From Conexibacter sp. CPCC 205762 (GTDB taxonomy: Bacteria > Actinomycetota > Thermoleophilia > Solirubrobacterales > Solirubrobacteraceae): a stretch of DNA of 64,000 nucleotides. Position numbers and translations under genes: made by a program. The notes beneath the pieces were generated by a model. The model worked only from the letters and a program-made list of their open reading frames with translations, made no database searches and was not told the origin of the DNA. Below are positions 39,591 to 47,873 of the stretch, one piece after another; position 1 is the first letter of the stretch, and every line of letters begins with the position of its first letter. The DNA lies in NCBI RefSeq assembly GCF_030646155.1, contig NZ_JAUTDN010000029.1:1-64000 (forward strand). The letters run 5' to 3'.

Positions 39591-40180
39591 ACGACGACGA
39601 ACGCCGGCGGCGGCTCCCCGCTCAGCCGGCCGGGGTACGCCGCCAGCGGCGAGCGCGCGAAGTCGTCTCTCAGCAGGCCGTACATGGCGACGTCGTGGAC
39701 GCTCTCGCCGTGGCGGTGCCAGCTGCGCAGGACGCCCTCGCGCACGAAGCCGACCTTCTCCAGCGCTGCCTGCGAGCGGCCGTTCTCGACGTCGGCGTAG
39801 GCGCCGACGCGGTCGAGCCCGAGGTGCTCGAAGGCGAGCCGCGCGACGAGCGCCTTCGCCTCCGTGTTGGCGCCGCTACCCCAGAAGCTGCGGCCGAGCC
39901 ACGAGCCGACGATCGCGCGCCGGTCGCGGTGCGAGAACTCGACCAGGCCGGTGACGCCGATCGGGCCCCGCTCGTGGTCGACGATCAGCACGTCGAGCTG
40001 CTCGCCGCGCTCGCGCTGGCCGGTCAGCCGCTCGATGTAGGCGAGCGGCTGCTCGATGCTCGTGTACGGACCCCAGGAGAAGAATCTCGTCACCTGGGGA
40101 TCGCTGGCCAGCTCGAACAGCGCCGGCGCGTCCGCCGGCGTCGCGAGCCGCAGCGTGAGGTTCGGTCCCGTGATCTCCAC
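39575..40180 (-). CDS. GNAT-family N-acetyltransferase (RimJ/RimL-like)
   Basis: 201 residues from GTG at 40180 (VEITGPNLTLRLATPADAPALFELASDPQVTRFF). The acetyl-CoA loop reads GSWLGRSFWGSGANTEAKALVARLAFEHLGLDRVGAYADVENGRSQAALEKVGFVREG, typical of the RimJ/RimL group that acetylates protein N-termini or small amines. Proline-rich tail of about 15 residues. Convergent with the DUF4389 gene (16-base overlap). Confidence 0.92.
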   Translation of the reverse strand: MEITGPNLTLRLATPADAPALFELASDPQVTRFFSWGPYTSIEQPLAYIERLTGQRERGEQLDVLIVDHERGPIGVTGLVEFSHRDRRAIVGSWLGRSFWGSGANTEAKALVARLAFEHLGLDRVGAYADVENGRSQAALEKVGFVREGVLRSWHRHGESVHDVAMYGLLRDDFARSPLAAYPGRLSGEPPPAFVVVQPPK

Positions 40181-40354
40181 GGCGGCCGATGCTACGGGAT
40201 CGCCACGAGGTGTCAGGGTGCGGCGCGCGCGATCACTACACTGGGCCGCCGTGACAGTCGCGTCAGGAAATCTCTTGCTGCGCGTTGGAGATCCGACAGT
40301 CACCCCTGCGCTCCAGGTTTGGCGAAGCGCGACAGCGCCCATACGGGGGTTGAC

Positions 40355-41248
40355 GTGAGCGAAGGAACGAGCACCTCAACGGCGGCCGACGGCATGGGCA
40401 CAGCCGACCGCACACCGGATCTGCCGGATGTCCGCTTCAGCCTGCCGGCTGTCCCCGCCAACGTCGCACTCGTGCGACAGGCGCTCGCCGGCTTCGCGGA
40501 CTCGCTGCGGATCGACCCCGCGCGCGCGGCCGACATGAAGATCGCCATCACCGAGGCGTGCACCAACGCGGTCGTGCACGCCTACGAGAACCACGACGGC
40601 CCGCTCGACGTGACGATGGCGGTCGACCACGAGCGGCTCGTGCTGACCGTGCGCGACCGTGGTCACGGCCTGCGCCCGCTGCCGTCGGAGGGCGACGGTC
40701 CGCCGCTCGGCTTCGGCCTCGCGCTGATCGCCTCGCTGTCGGACGAGTTCGGGATCGCCGGCGGCCGCCGCGGCACCGAGGTGCGGATCGCCTTCGACCT
40801 CGCGAGCGCCGACGAGGACGCGCCGCCGCTCGTCGCCCAGCTGTCGCGCGACACGGTCCCGCCGCCTGCCGGCGTCTCGCTGTCACTCGCGCCCGGCGAC
40901 TACGGCGCCGCCGTCCTCGGCCGCGTCGTCTCGCTCGTCGCCGCCCGCGCCGACTTCTCGATCGACCGCCTCTCCGACGCCCAGATCGTCAGCGACGCGA
41001 TCGCCGGCGCGGCCGGCGCGCACGCGCTCGACGGCAGCGGCCGCACGCAGGTCGAGCTGGACGAGCACGACGACGGCTTCGACCTCGTGATCGGCCCGCT
41101 CGTCAGCGGCGGCGCGCAGCAGCTCGTGCGCGACACGGAGCTGCCCGGTCTCGGCTGTCTGCTCGAGCGGCTCGCCGACCAGCTCGCGGTCGAGCAGCTG
41201 CCGGACGGCGGCGAGCGGCTGCGCGCGCGGCTCGCGACACGCGGCTGA
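40355..41248 (+). CDS. RsbW-like anti-sigma/kinase protein with a second degenerate domain
   Basis: 297 residues from GTG at 40355. Residues about 25-150 are a GHKL ATPase of the RsbW/SpoIIAB kind: N-box MKIAITEACTNAVVHAYENHDG, G1 VRDRGHGLRP, and G2 LGFGLALIASLSDEFG. Residues about 165-297 look like a second, diverged copy: the helix ARADFSIDRLSDAQIVSDAIAGAAGAHA lines up with the first N-box helix but lacks the ATP residues. Such proteins bind sigma factors and phosphorylate STAS antagonists; neither is adjacent. The Crp-like gene follows 131 bases later. Confidence 0.82.
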   Translation: MSEGTSTSTAADGMGTADRTPDLPDVRFSLPAVPANVALVRQALAGFADSLRIDPARAADMKIAITEACTNAVVHAYENHDGPLDVTMAVDHERLVLTVRDRGHGLRPLPSEGDGPPLGFGLALIASLSDEFGIAGGRRGTEVRIAFDLASADEDAPPLVAQLSRDTVPPPAGVSLSLAPGDYGAAVLGRVVSLVAARADFSIDRLSDAQIVSDAIAGAAGAHALDGSGRTQVELDEHDDGFDLVIGPLVSGGAQQLVRDTELPGLGCLLERLADQLAVEQLPDGGERLRARLATRG

Positions 41249-41379
41249 CAGCGCTCCTGCAAGGAACCGCGTTCCCCACGCGCCGACGCCGATCGCAGCA
41301 AAACTGACAGCGCGTCTGACACCACGTCAAGACGGTTCGACGTGGCGGCGTTCTGCTGACGCCAATACGCTGTTTCCCG

Positions 41380-42096
41380 ATGTCGAGCGGGAATGCCTTC
41401 GTACGAGTGCTGGAAGAGGACCCGGAGCTGGCCGCGGGTCTTGACCCGACCAGCCTCCAGCTGGCGACGCGCCATGCGATCGCGGCCGTCGAGACGATCG
41501 CGCCCGGGGTGTGGGATCCGGTCAGGCCTGCCGACGGCGGCAGCGGCCACTTCGGCCTGCTCGTGCTCGACGGGCTGCTGATGCGCGACGTGACGTTCGC
41601 GAGAGCGGCCTGCACGGAGCTGCTCGGCCGCGGCGACCTGCTGCGACCGTGGGACTGGGAGCGCGAGGTCGTGACGGTCCGCCCCGACGTCGTCTGGACC
41701 GCGCTGCAGCCGGTTCGCCTGGCGGTGCTCGACCGTCGCATCACCGCGATCCTCGGCCGCTGGCCGGAGCTGATCAGCGCCGTCGCGGCGCGCGCGGTGC
41801 GGCGCTCGGCCGAGCTGGCGACCTCGCAGGCGACGAGTCACCTGACGCGCGTCGACGCGCGCCTGGAGCTGCTCTTCTGGGGCCTCGCCGACCGCTGGGG
41901 CCGCGTCGGCCCCGACGGCGTCGTGCTGGAGCTGCCGCTGACCCACCAGGTGCTCGGCAGGCTGATCGGCGCGCAGCGGCCGTCGGTGACGACCGCGCTC
42001 TCCGACCTCGCCAGGCGCAGAGTCGTCGAGCGGCGCGACGACGGCGCATGGATCCTGCGCGGCGATCCGCCGACCGCCGCCGCAGGCGTCGACTAG
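41380..42096 (+). CDS. Crp/Fnr-family transcriptional regulator
   Basis: 238 residues. The N-terminal cyclic-nucleotide-binding-like barrel is diverged (GLLVLDGLLMRDVTF, LLGRGDLLRPWDWEREVVTVRPDVVWTALQPVRLAVLD) and lacks the usual cAMP residues, so the effector is unknown. The C-terminal Crp-type winged helix reads LELPLTHQVLGRLIGAQRPSVTTALSDLARRRVVERRDDGAWILRG. ATG at 41380. It follows the RsbW-like gene on the same strand and is convergent with the Rpf gene, 4 bases apart. Confidence 0.88.
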   Translation: MSSGNAFVRVLEEDPELAAGLDPTSLQLATRHAIAAVETIAPGVWDPVRPADGGSGHFGLLVLDGLLMRDVTFARAACTELLGRGDLLRPWDWEREVVTVRPDVVWTALQPVRLAVLDRRITAILGRWPELISAVAARAVRRSAELATSQATSHLTRVDARLELLFWGLADRWGRVGPDGVVLELPLTHQVLGRLIGAQRPSVTTALSDLARRRVVERRDDGAWILRGDPPTAAAGVD

Positions 42097-42100
42097 ATCG

Positions 42101-42775
42101 CTACGCGCAGTTCGGCCACGGCGAGGTGCCGCGGGCGTTGTAGAGCTTCAGCGCACGCCGGTCCTGCTCGGCCTCCGAGGCGCGGGCCGGATCGCCGGCA
42201 CGGCCGTAGGAGGCCCACGTCGAGCGGTCGAACTGGTACTTGCCACGGTAGGTGCCGTCGGGCGAGATCGCGGTCGGGTCGCCGCCGGACTCGCACTGGG
42301 CGATCTTGTCGAGGATCGCCGGCAGGCGCACGCTGGACCCGCTGCTGTCGGAGCGCGCACGCAGCGACTGCGCCTGGGCGGTCGCGAGGCTGACGCCGAG
42401 CGCGCGCGCCGTCTGCGGGCCGACGACGCCGTCGACCTCGAGGCCCTTGTCGCCCTGGAAGCGGCGGACCGCCTTCTCCGTCTGCGGCCCGAAGGCGCCG
42501 TCGGCCGGGACGCCGAGCTTCTTCTGCACCTGCACGACCGCCGGGCCGGAGCTGCCCTTCTTCAGCACGCCGCCGTCGGTCGAGGCGGCGAAGGCGCCGC
42601 CGGCGCCGAGCGTCAGCGCCGTCACGAGCACCGCCACCATGCTGCGCGAGCCGCGCTGGCGACGGCGGCGGCGCAGCGCGCTCAGGCGGCGCGTGTGCGA
42701 GCGCTCGCGGGAGCGGTCCCAGCGTTCGGGGCGAGCAAGATCGTCAGCGTCCACGTCGGGACAGGTCGCAGGCAT
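42101..42775 (-). CDS. Secreted peptidoglycan-binding Rpf-like transglycosylase
   Basis: 224 residues. A basic N-terminus with a membrane/signal segment (RSMVAVLVTALTLGAGGAFAAS near residue 45-66), a peptidoglycan-binding PG_binding_1 domain (GPAVVQVQKKLGVPADGAFGPQTEKAVRRFQGDKGLEVDGVVGPQTARAL), a linker, and a C-terminal Rpf/transglycosylase-like domain (LDKIAQCESGGDPTAISPDGTYRGKYQFDRSTWASYG, the first E in CESGG being catalytic). It cleaves cell-wall glycan, likely for regrowth. Expression appears to be under the c-di-AMP riboswitch directly upstream, as known for rpf genes in Streptomyces. Confidence 0.92.
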   Translation of the reverse strand: MPATCPDVDADDLARPERWDRSRERSHTRRLSALRRRRRQRGSRSMVAVLVTALTLGAGGAFAASTDGGVLKKGSSGPAVVQVQKKLGVPADGAFGPQTEKAVRRFQGDKGLEVDGVVGPQTARALGVSLATAQAQSLRARSDSSGSSVRLPAILDKIAQCESGGDPTAISPDGTYRGKYQFDRSTWASYGRAGDPARASEAEQDRRALKLYNARGTSPWPNCA

Positions 42776-42798
42776 GAAGCCTCCATGTGGTCTCTTTC

Positions 42799-42964
42799 GG
42801 TGCCTACGAGGTGAGCTGACGGGCTCGCGCTGAAAGAGTGCGCTACGCCTCCGGAGCCCTCAGATGGCTGAGTGGCTGGTGGCGATTCGCCCCGTGGGCC
42901 GGACGGATCCGGCCCGATTGGGTCCCCCGCTCCCCGCCGTCGTGACGACGGGAACTCGGCAATA
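42799..42964 (-). promoter_or_regulatory. ydaO/yuaA-type c-di-AMP riboswitch
   Basis: On the minus strand, 24 bases upstream of the Rpf-like ATG, the sequence shows the class consensus: GGAGCGGGGGACCCAA followed by GGGGCGAAT, and near the 3' end GAGCCCGTCAGCTCACCTCGTAGGC, with GCC/GGC ends closing the outer stem. This is the c-di-AMP-binding riboswitch class (ligand turns expression off), known from actinobacterial cell-wall hydrolase genes. Recognition is by consensus, not by computed fold. Confidence 0.92.
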
Positions 42965-43070
42965 TGCGTCTGTCTGCTGACAGAGGATCGCAGATCTCGC
43001 CGTCGTGCGGCCCCGACGCGGTGCGCGCGGGCACGTGCGGCTCGCGCGCGCGACGGTCTAACCTGAGCCC

Positions 43071-44894
43071 ATGACGACCCTTCCCGCCACCAACCAGGAG
43101 CCCGCGGACGACGAGGTCGCCGGCGTCGCTTGGAACCTCGAGCCGCTCGTCGACGGGCAGGGCGAGGAGGGCGTCCGCAGACAGCTCTCAGAGGGCGCCG
43201 AGCGCGCTGAGGCGTTCTCCGCCCGCTATGCCGGCAGACTCGCCGAGCTCGACGCCGCCGGGCTGATCGCGGCGATGCGAGAGCTGGCCGACCTGCACGA
43301 CCTCGTCGGCCGGGCCGGCTCCTACGCCTCGCTGCGCTTCGCCGTCGACACCGCCGACCCGCAGATCGGCGCGCTGCTTCAGCACGTGCAGGAGCGCGCG
43401 ACCGCGATCCAGACCTCGCTGCTGTTCTTCGAGCTGGAGTGGGCCGCGCTGCCGGACGAGCGCGCGGAGGAGCTGCTGAGCGGCGAGGGCAGCGAGTTCT
43501 TCGCCCACTACCTGCGCACCGAGCGCCGTTACCGCCCGTTCCTGCTGACCGAGCCGGAGGAGCGGATCCTTGCCGAGAAGGGGATCAGCGGCGCGAGCGC
43601 CTGGACGCGGCTGTTCGCCGAGCTGATGTCGGCACTGGAGGTGAAGCTGCCGCAGCAGCAGGACGCGGTCTCGCTGGAGCAGGCGCTGGCGCTGCTCTCC
43701 GGCCCCGACCGCGAGGAGCGCCGCGGCGCCGCGGAGGCGGTCACCGAGGCGCTCGCGCCCGGCCTGCGCACGCGCGCCTACATCTTCAACACGCTGCTGC
43801 ACGACAAGGCCGTCGACGACCGCCTGCGCAGCTACCCGAACTGGCTGACGGCGCGCAACCTCGCCAACGAGGCGAGCGACGAGTCGGTCCAGGCGCTCGT
43901 GACCGCGGTCCGCAACCGCTTCGACGTGCCGCAGCGCTGGTACAAGCTGAAGGCGAGGCTGATCGGCGTCGACAAGCTCGCCGACTACGACCGCGCGGCG
44001 ACCGTCTCCGACGTCGACGAGCGCTTCAGCTGGAGCGAGGCGCGCGAGCTGGTGCTCGACGCCTACGGCTCCTTCACGCCCGAGCTGGGCAACCTCGCGC
44101 AGCGCTTCTTCGACGAGCAGTGGATCGACGCGCCGGTGCGGCCGGGCAAGCGCGGCGGCGCCTTCTGCTCCTACACGGTCCCCTCCGCGCACCCGTACGT
44201 GCTGCTCAACTACACCGCCCGCCGCCGCGACGTGCTGACGCTCGCGCACGAGCTCGGGCACGGCGTCCACGCGGCGCTGGCGGCGCCGCAGGGCGTCTTC
44301 CACCAGAGCACGCCGCTGACGCTGGCGGAGACGGCCTCGGTCTTCGGCGAGACGCTCGTCTTCGGGCGGCTGCTGGAGGCGGCCGAGAGCCCCGCCTCGC
44401 GCCTGTCGCTGCTGTCGGAGTCGATCGAGGGCGCGATCGCGACCGTCTTCCGGCAGACGGCGATGCACAACTTCGAGCAGGAGATCCACACCGCCCGCCG
44501 CGAGCAGGGCGAGCTGCCCGTCGAGCAGTTCGGGGCGCTGTGGGAGAAGACGCAGGAGGAGCTGTTCGGCGACGCCGTCGAGGTGACCGAGGGCTACAAG
44601 ACGTGGTGGTCGTACATCCCCCACTTCATCAACACGCCCGGGTACGTCTACGCCTACGCCTACGGGCAGCTGCTGGCGCTGTCGGTCTACCGCCGCTACG
44701 AGCAGGAGGGCGCCTCGTTCGTGCCCGACTACCTCAAGATGCTGTCGGCCGGCGGCTCGCTGGCGCCGGAGGAGCTGGGCAGGCTGGTCGGCCTCGACCT
44801 GACCGACCCGGGCTTCTGGGATGCCGGCCTGGCGCTCGTCGAGGAGCAGCTGGTGAAGGCCGAGCAGGCGGCCTCGGAGGCCGGGCGGATCTAG
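43071..44894 (+). CDS. pepF: M3-family oligoendopeptidase F
   Basis: 607 residues, cytoplasmic zinc peptidase that hydrolyses short peptides. Seen: N-terminal helical lobe (GVAWNLEPLVDGQGEEG), the zinc motif TLAHELGHGVHAALA (HExxH) with a third ligand in ETASVFGETLVFG about 25 residues later, and the conserved WWSYIPHFINTPGYVYAYAYGQLLALSVY near the C-terminus. Length is normal. ATG at 43071. Its stop shares the CTAG tetranucleotide with the stop of the convergent protease gene. Confidence 0.97.
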   Translation: MTTLPATNQEPADDEVAGVAWNLEPLVDGQGEEGVRRQLSEGAERAEAFSARYAGRLAELDAAGLIAAMRELADLHDLVGRAGSYASLRFAVDTADPQIGALLQHVQERATAIQTSLLFFELEWAALPDERAEELLSGEGSEFFAHYLRTERRYRPFLLTEPEERILAEKGISGASAWTRLFAELMSALEVKLPQQQDAVSLEQALALLSGPDREERRGAAEAVTEALAPGLRTRAYIFNTLLHDKAVDDRLRSYPNWLTARNLANEASDESVQALVTAVRNRFDVPQRWYKLKARLIGVDKLADYDRAATVSDVDERFSWSEARELVLDAYGSFTPELGNLAQRFFDEQWIDAPVRPGKRGGAFCSYTVPSAHPYVLLNYTARRRDVLTLAHELGHGVHAALAAPQGVFHQSTPLTLAETASVFGETLVFGRLLEAAESPASRLSLLSESIEGAIATVFRQTAMHNFEQEIHTARREQGELPVEQFGALWEKTQEELFGDAVEVTEGYKTWWSYIPHFINTPGYVYAYAYGQLLALSVYRRYEQEGASFVPDYLKMLSAGGSLAPEELGRLVGLDLTDPGFWDAGLALVEEQLVKAEQAASEAGRI

Positions 44895-46021
44895 GGCAGC
44901 AGGACTCTGCGCACCACGGTCCGCTGTACCAGCAGCGGCCGTGCTGCGGCGCGGTTCGGCGTGGCGCCGGCGCGCGCGGTGGTCGCCATCGTCGCGCCGG
45001 GCGCGTTGCGGCAGCCGAACTGGAACCAGTTCGCGCGGCTGTACCACCACTCGCCGGGCGCCAGCCCGGTCCACATCGGGCTGTTGGTGCAGTTGGCGAC
45101 GTGACCGTTGCCGGCGTAGTGGCCGAGCTCGTGGACGATCACCGTCTGCAGGTCGACCTTGTCGGCCGGCGGCGGCCCGGGTCCGACCCACCACGGCACG
45201 TTGACGGCAAGGCTGAGGTCACGCTCGACCACGCGCTCGCCGACGACGCGCGTGCGGCCGTTCTCGCGGCGGTAGTAGCGGATCGTGCGGATTCTGGTGA
45301 CGCCGAGCGCGACGCTCGGGACGTCCTTCGCGAAGCCGACGTAGTCGCGCCGGTCGCCGCTGCGCGTGGCGCGCGTCGTCGTGCCGGCGAGCCTGAGCCC
45401 CCAGCGGCTGGCGGCGACCTTGGCGATCACCGCGTAGCGCTTGGCGCCGACCGAGCGCGGGATGTTGGCCGTGCTGAGCGTGTACGCGTAGGCGCGGCGG
45501 ACGCCGACCGAGCGCGGGATCGCGCTGCGGACGAGGTCGCGGCCGTTCGGGTCGGGCTTGGCCGGCGGCGTCGTCGGGGCGCTCGGCACGTCGTAGGTCG
45601 CCTCCGCCAGCAGCGCCGCCTGGCCGCCCGCGACGGCGTAGAGGCATGCGCGCTTGGGGCCGGCGTAGATCCACGGCCGCTCCTGCCACTGGGCGGTCGC
45701 CTGCTGCGGCTGGGCGCCGCTGGCGTCATCGAAGACGGGGCCGCTCCAGCCGGCGCTCGTGAGCGTCGTCGTGCAGGCGCTGGAGGCGGCGACGGTCGTG
45801 ACGAACGGCTGGTAGGCGCAGCCGCTGCTCGCGTCGCACTGCTGCGAGAGCGTGACCGCGGCGGTGACCGTGACGGGCGTCGTCGCGCCGCTCGGCGCGC
45901 TCGGCTGCGTGACGGCGAGGGTGCCCTGGAAGCTGCCGGCGGCTGTGGCCGGAGCTGCCGCGACGGCAAGCGCCACGGCTGTTGCAAGTCCGCACGTCAG
46001 GAGGGTGAGCCGTCGCGCCAT
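44891..46021 (-). CDS. Secreted metzincin-like zinc protease (DUF3152-like)
   Basis: 376 residues. A signal peptide (ARRLTLLTCGLATAVALAVAAAPATAAG) is followed by a threonine/alanine-rich domain with cysteines, then a catalytic domain with VIVHELGHYAGNGHV, which is an exact HExxHxxGxxH metzincin signature. Downstream a cysteine pair (NCTNSPMWTGLAPG, FQFGCRN) includes a methionine that could serve as the Met-turn. Related to DUF3152/matrixin-like secreted proteins of actinobacteria; substrate unknown. Its stop codon overlaps the pepF stop within CTAG. Confidence 0.85.
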   Translation of the reverse strand: MARRLTLLTCGLATAVALAVAAAPATAAGSFQGTLAVTQPSAPSGATTPVTVTAAVTLSQQCDASSGCAYQPFVTTVAASSACTTTLTSAGWSGPVFDDASGAQPQQATAQWQERPWIYAGPKRACLYAVAGGQAALLAEATYDVPSAPTTPPAKPDPNGRDLVRSAIPRSVGVRRAYAYTLSTANIPRSVGAKRYAVIAKVAASRWGLRLAGTTTRATRSGDRRDYVGFAKDVPSVALGVTRIRTIRYYRRENGRTRVVGERVVERDLSLAVNVPWWVGPGPPPADKVDLQTVIVHELGHYAGNGHVANCTNSPMWTGLAPGEWWYSRANWFQFGCRNAPGATMATTARAGATPNRAAARPLLVQRTVVRRVLLP

Positions 46022-46120
46022 CCGCTCTTCATCGTAGGCGGGCGGATGGCGCGGCGACCGGGCCTGGCGCGTCGGCGCTGCGTGTCCGGGCGCGCGGCAG
46101 GCGCGCGCCCGGCGCCGGGC

Positions 46121-46339
46121 TCACAGCTCCGACGCCGACCGCTGCGTCAGCAGGTCGGCCTTGACGCGCTGGTGAAACTGGGCGCGCTCGACGAGCACCT
46201 CGGCGAGCTTCTCGGGGTCGACTCTGTACTCGCCCGAGGCGACCTGCTTGGCGAGCAGGCGGACGCGGGAGGAACGGGTTATGCGGTCTCTGCGACCGGA
46301 GCTGGTGAGGCGGTGGACGTGGTCGTTGACGACGACCAT
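46121..46339 (-). CDS. FlgM-like anti-sigma-28 factor
   Basis: A 72-residue protein with ATG at 46339 and AAGGAG 8 bases upstream. The C-terminal part SSRVRLLAKQVASGEYRVDPEKLAEVLVERA matches the FlgM core (R-x-x-x-L-K-x-x-V-x-x-G-x-Y-x-V-D-x-x-K-I-A-x-x). FlgM holds the flagellar sigma factor until the hook is finished. Flagellar genes are not in the window, but the two chemoreceptors at the left edge fit motility. The same frame is open far upstream, which can hide this small gene. Confidence 0.75.
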   Translation of the reverse strand: MVVVNDHVHRLTSSGRRDRITRSSRVRLLAKQVASGEYRVDPEKLAEVLVERAQFHQRVKADLLTQRSASEL

Positions 46340-46412
46340 GGCGGGACTCCTTTGATCTCTGATTCGACGGATGAGCCGGCGCCCGTCTGCGGGGCGGCTC
46401 GGGTGGGGTCGA

Positions 46413-47729
46413 TCAGAGAGCGGGTGGAGCGCGCGCGGAGTCGTCGGAGGTCGGCGTCGCCGAGTTGCTCGCGAACGAGCAGGGCGGCGCGACCGTCTCG
46501 GCCTGCGCGAGCTGCGCGCTGACCGAGCCGACGAGGATCGCGAAGAAGCTGACGCCGGCGACGGAGCCGTTGCCGGGGGCCGCCGCGGCGCTCGAGTTGA
46601 GCGGCGACGAGGGTGAGTCGAAGGGGCTGACGGGCGGGCCGCGGACCGTGCTCGGCGCGTCCGCGCCGCGCTGTCTGCGCTCGGCCTTGACGACCGCGAC
46701 GCGCGTCGTGCCGGCGACCGGCGCCGGCGCGGCGGCCGCGACGATCTCCGGCCCGCAGAAGATGCCGTTGGCGACGGGTGACGCGCTGTGGGCCGCGGCG
46801 GTGTCCGGCGTCGCCGGCACGATGCCGAGCTCGACCAGCGCCTTGCGGACGATCCGCTTCGTCGCCGCGTCACGCGCGGCGGCGGCGTCGGCGTCTCTGA
46901 CGGCCGGGTCGGCTCTGCTGCCGGGCATCGGGACCGTCGGCGTCGCGAGCGGCGCGACCGTGGCGGGCACGGCGGCGCTGTCGGCCGAGCTGACGACCGG
47001 CGCGCTCTGCGGCTGCTGCAGCTGCGGCTGCGGCTGGTCGACGACGCTCGCTCTCAGCGTGCCCGAGCCGGAGGGCGCCTTCGGCGTCGTCTCTGCCGGC
47101 TTCGGCGTCGTGTCGGCGGGCGCGGGGCGGGGGTCTCTCGTCGCCGGTCTGTCGTCGACCGGCGCGTCGTCCGCCGGGACCGTGGGCGCGGGCGCCGGGT
47201 CGGCCGGGGCGGGATCGACGGGCGCCGGGTCGACCGGCAGCGGCTCGGCCGGCGCGGGATCGACCGGCGGTGCGGGATCGACGGGCGCGGGGTCGACGGG
47301 GGGATCGACAGGCGGGTCGACCGGAGGATCGACGGGCGGGTCGACCGTCGGGTCTCTCGGCTGGTCGCCGCCGCCGGGCTGGCCGTTGTCGCCGGGCTGG
47401 CCGTTGGTGCCGCCGTCGGCCGGCGGGACCGGGTCGGTCGCCGCCGGGTCGGACTGCGGCTGCTGGGGCGGGGTGTCGACGACCGGCTGGTCGGTGGGCG
47501 CCGAGCTGTCGTCGCCCTCGCCGGCGGTCGGCGCCTGCGGCAGCGACTGGTCGTCGTGCCGCGCGACGGGCGCGGCGTCGGCCGCGTCCGGCGTCGCCGC
47601 GAAGGCGGAGCCGGCGGCACCCGGGATCAGCAGCGCGACGAGCGCCAGCAGCACGGTCACGGCCGTACGGGACCGGCGCCGAGCGGCGCTGCGATCCTGC
47701 GGGGCGTGAGCGATCAGGCGGTCGTGCAT
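46413..47729 (-). CDS. Secreted proline-rich protein
   Basis: 438 residues of unknown function. N-terminal signal peptide (RRRSRTAVTVLLALVALLIPGAAGSAFAA), then a long proline/aspartate-rich region including PVDPPVDPPVDPPVDP and PVDPAPVDPAP repeats (residues about 125-185), a lysine/threonine linker, and a C-terminal domain with one hydrophobic segment (GVSFFAILVGSVSAQLAQAE). There is no LPxTG motif. Likely spans or decorates the cell wall. It precedes the FlgM-like gene on the same strand by 73 bases. Confidence 0.75.
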   Translation of the reverse strand: MHDRLIAHAPQDRSAARRRSRTAVTVLLALVALLIPGAAGSAFAATPDAADAAPVARHDDQSLPQAPTAGEGDDSSAPTDQPVVDTPPQQPQSDPAATDPVPPADGGTNGQPGDNGQPGGGDQPRDPTVDPPVDPPVDPPVDPPVDPAPVDPAPPVDPAPAEPLPVDPAPVDPAPADPAPAPTVPADDAPVDDRPATRDPRPAPADTTPKPAETTPKAPSGSGTLRASVVDQPQPQLQQPQSAPVVSSADSAAVPATVAPLATPTVPMPGSRADPAVRDADAAAARDAATKRIVRKALVELGIVPATPDTAAAHSASPVANGIFCGPEIVAAAAPAPVAGTTRVAVVKAERRQRGADAPSTVRGPPVSPFDSPSSPLNSSAAAAPGNGSVAGVSFFAILVGSVSAQLAQAETVAPPCSFASNSATPTSDDSARAPPAL

Positions 47730-47746
47730 GAAAAGAAGGCGGTCCG

Positions 47747-47763
47747 GAGACTCTATGAGACTC
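47747..47763. repeat. Direct repeat GAGACTC upstream of proline-rich gene
   Basis: GAGACTC at 47747-47753 and 47757-47763, ten bases apart (one helical turn), 18 bases upstream of the start codon. Could be a regulator site; no other support. Confidence 0.3.
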
Positions 47764-47835
47764 CTCGACCATTCAGGCGCGGAGCTTGAGAATCCCCTTC
47801 GGTTCCCGTCGCGTACGGGGTCGCGCGGTCCGGGC

Positions 47836-47850
47836 GCTGACCTCGTCAGC
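47836..47850. terminator. Small hairpin after epimerase-like gene
   Basis: GCTGAC/GTCAGC stem with a 3-base loop, 23 bases past the stop of the minus-strand NAD(P)-binding gene. Weak terminator candidate; it may instead belong to the leader of the proline-rich protein gene. Confidence 0.35.
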
Positions 47851-47873
47851 CTATTCGTCCCGGCGCGCGGGCG

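Noticed and set aside
43439..46522. 1027-codon open frame on the plus strand over pepF, the metzincin gene and the FlgM-like gene
   Set aside because: Out of frame with pepF, antisense to the others, no recognisable domain.
47730..47873. Second c-di-AMP riboswitch upstream of the proline-rich protein
   Set aside because: A CTGACCTCGTCAGCC string resembles part of the ydaO 3' motif, but it forms a simple hairpin and the other consensus blocks are missing.
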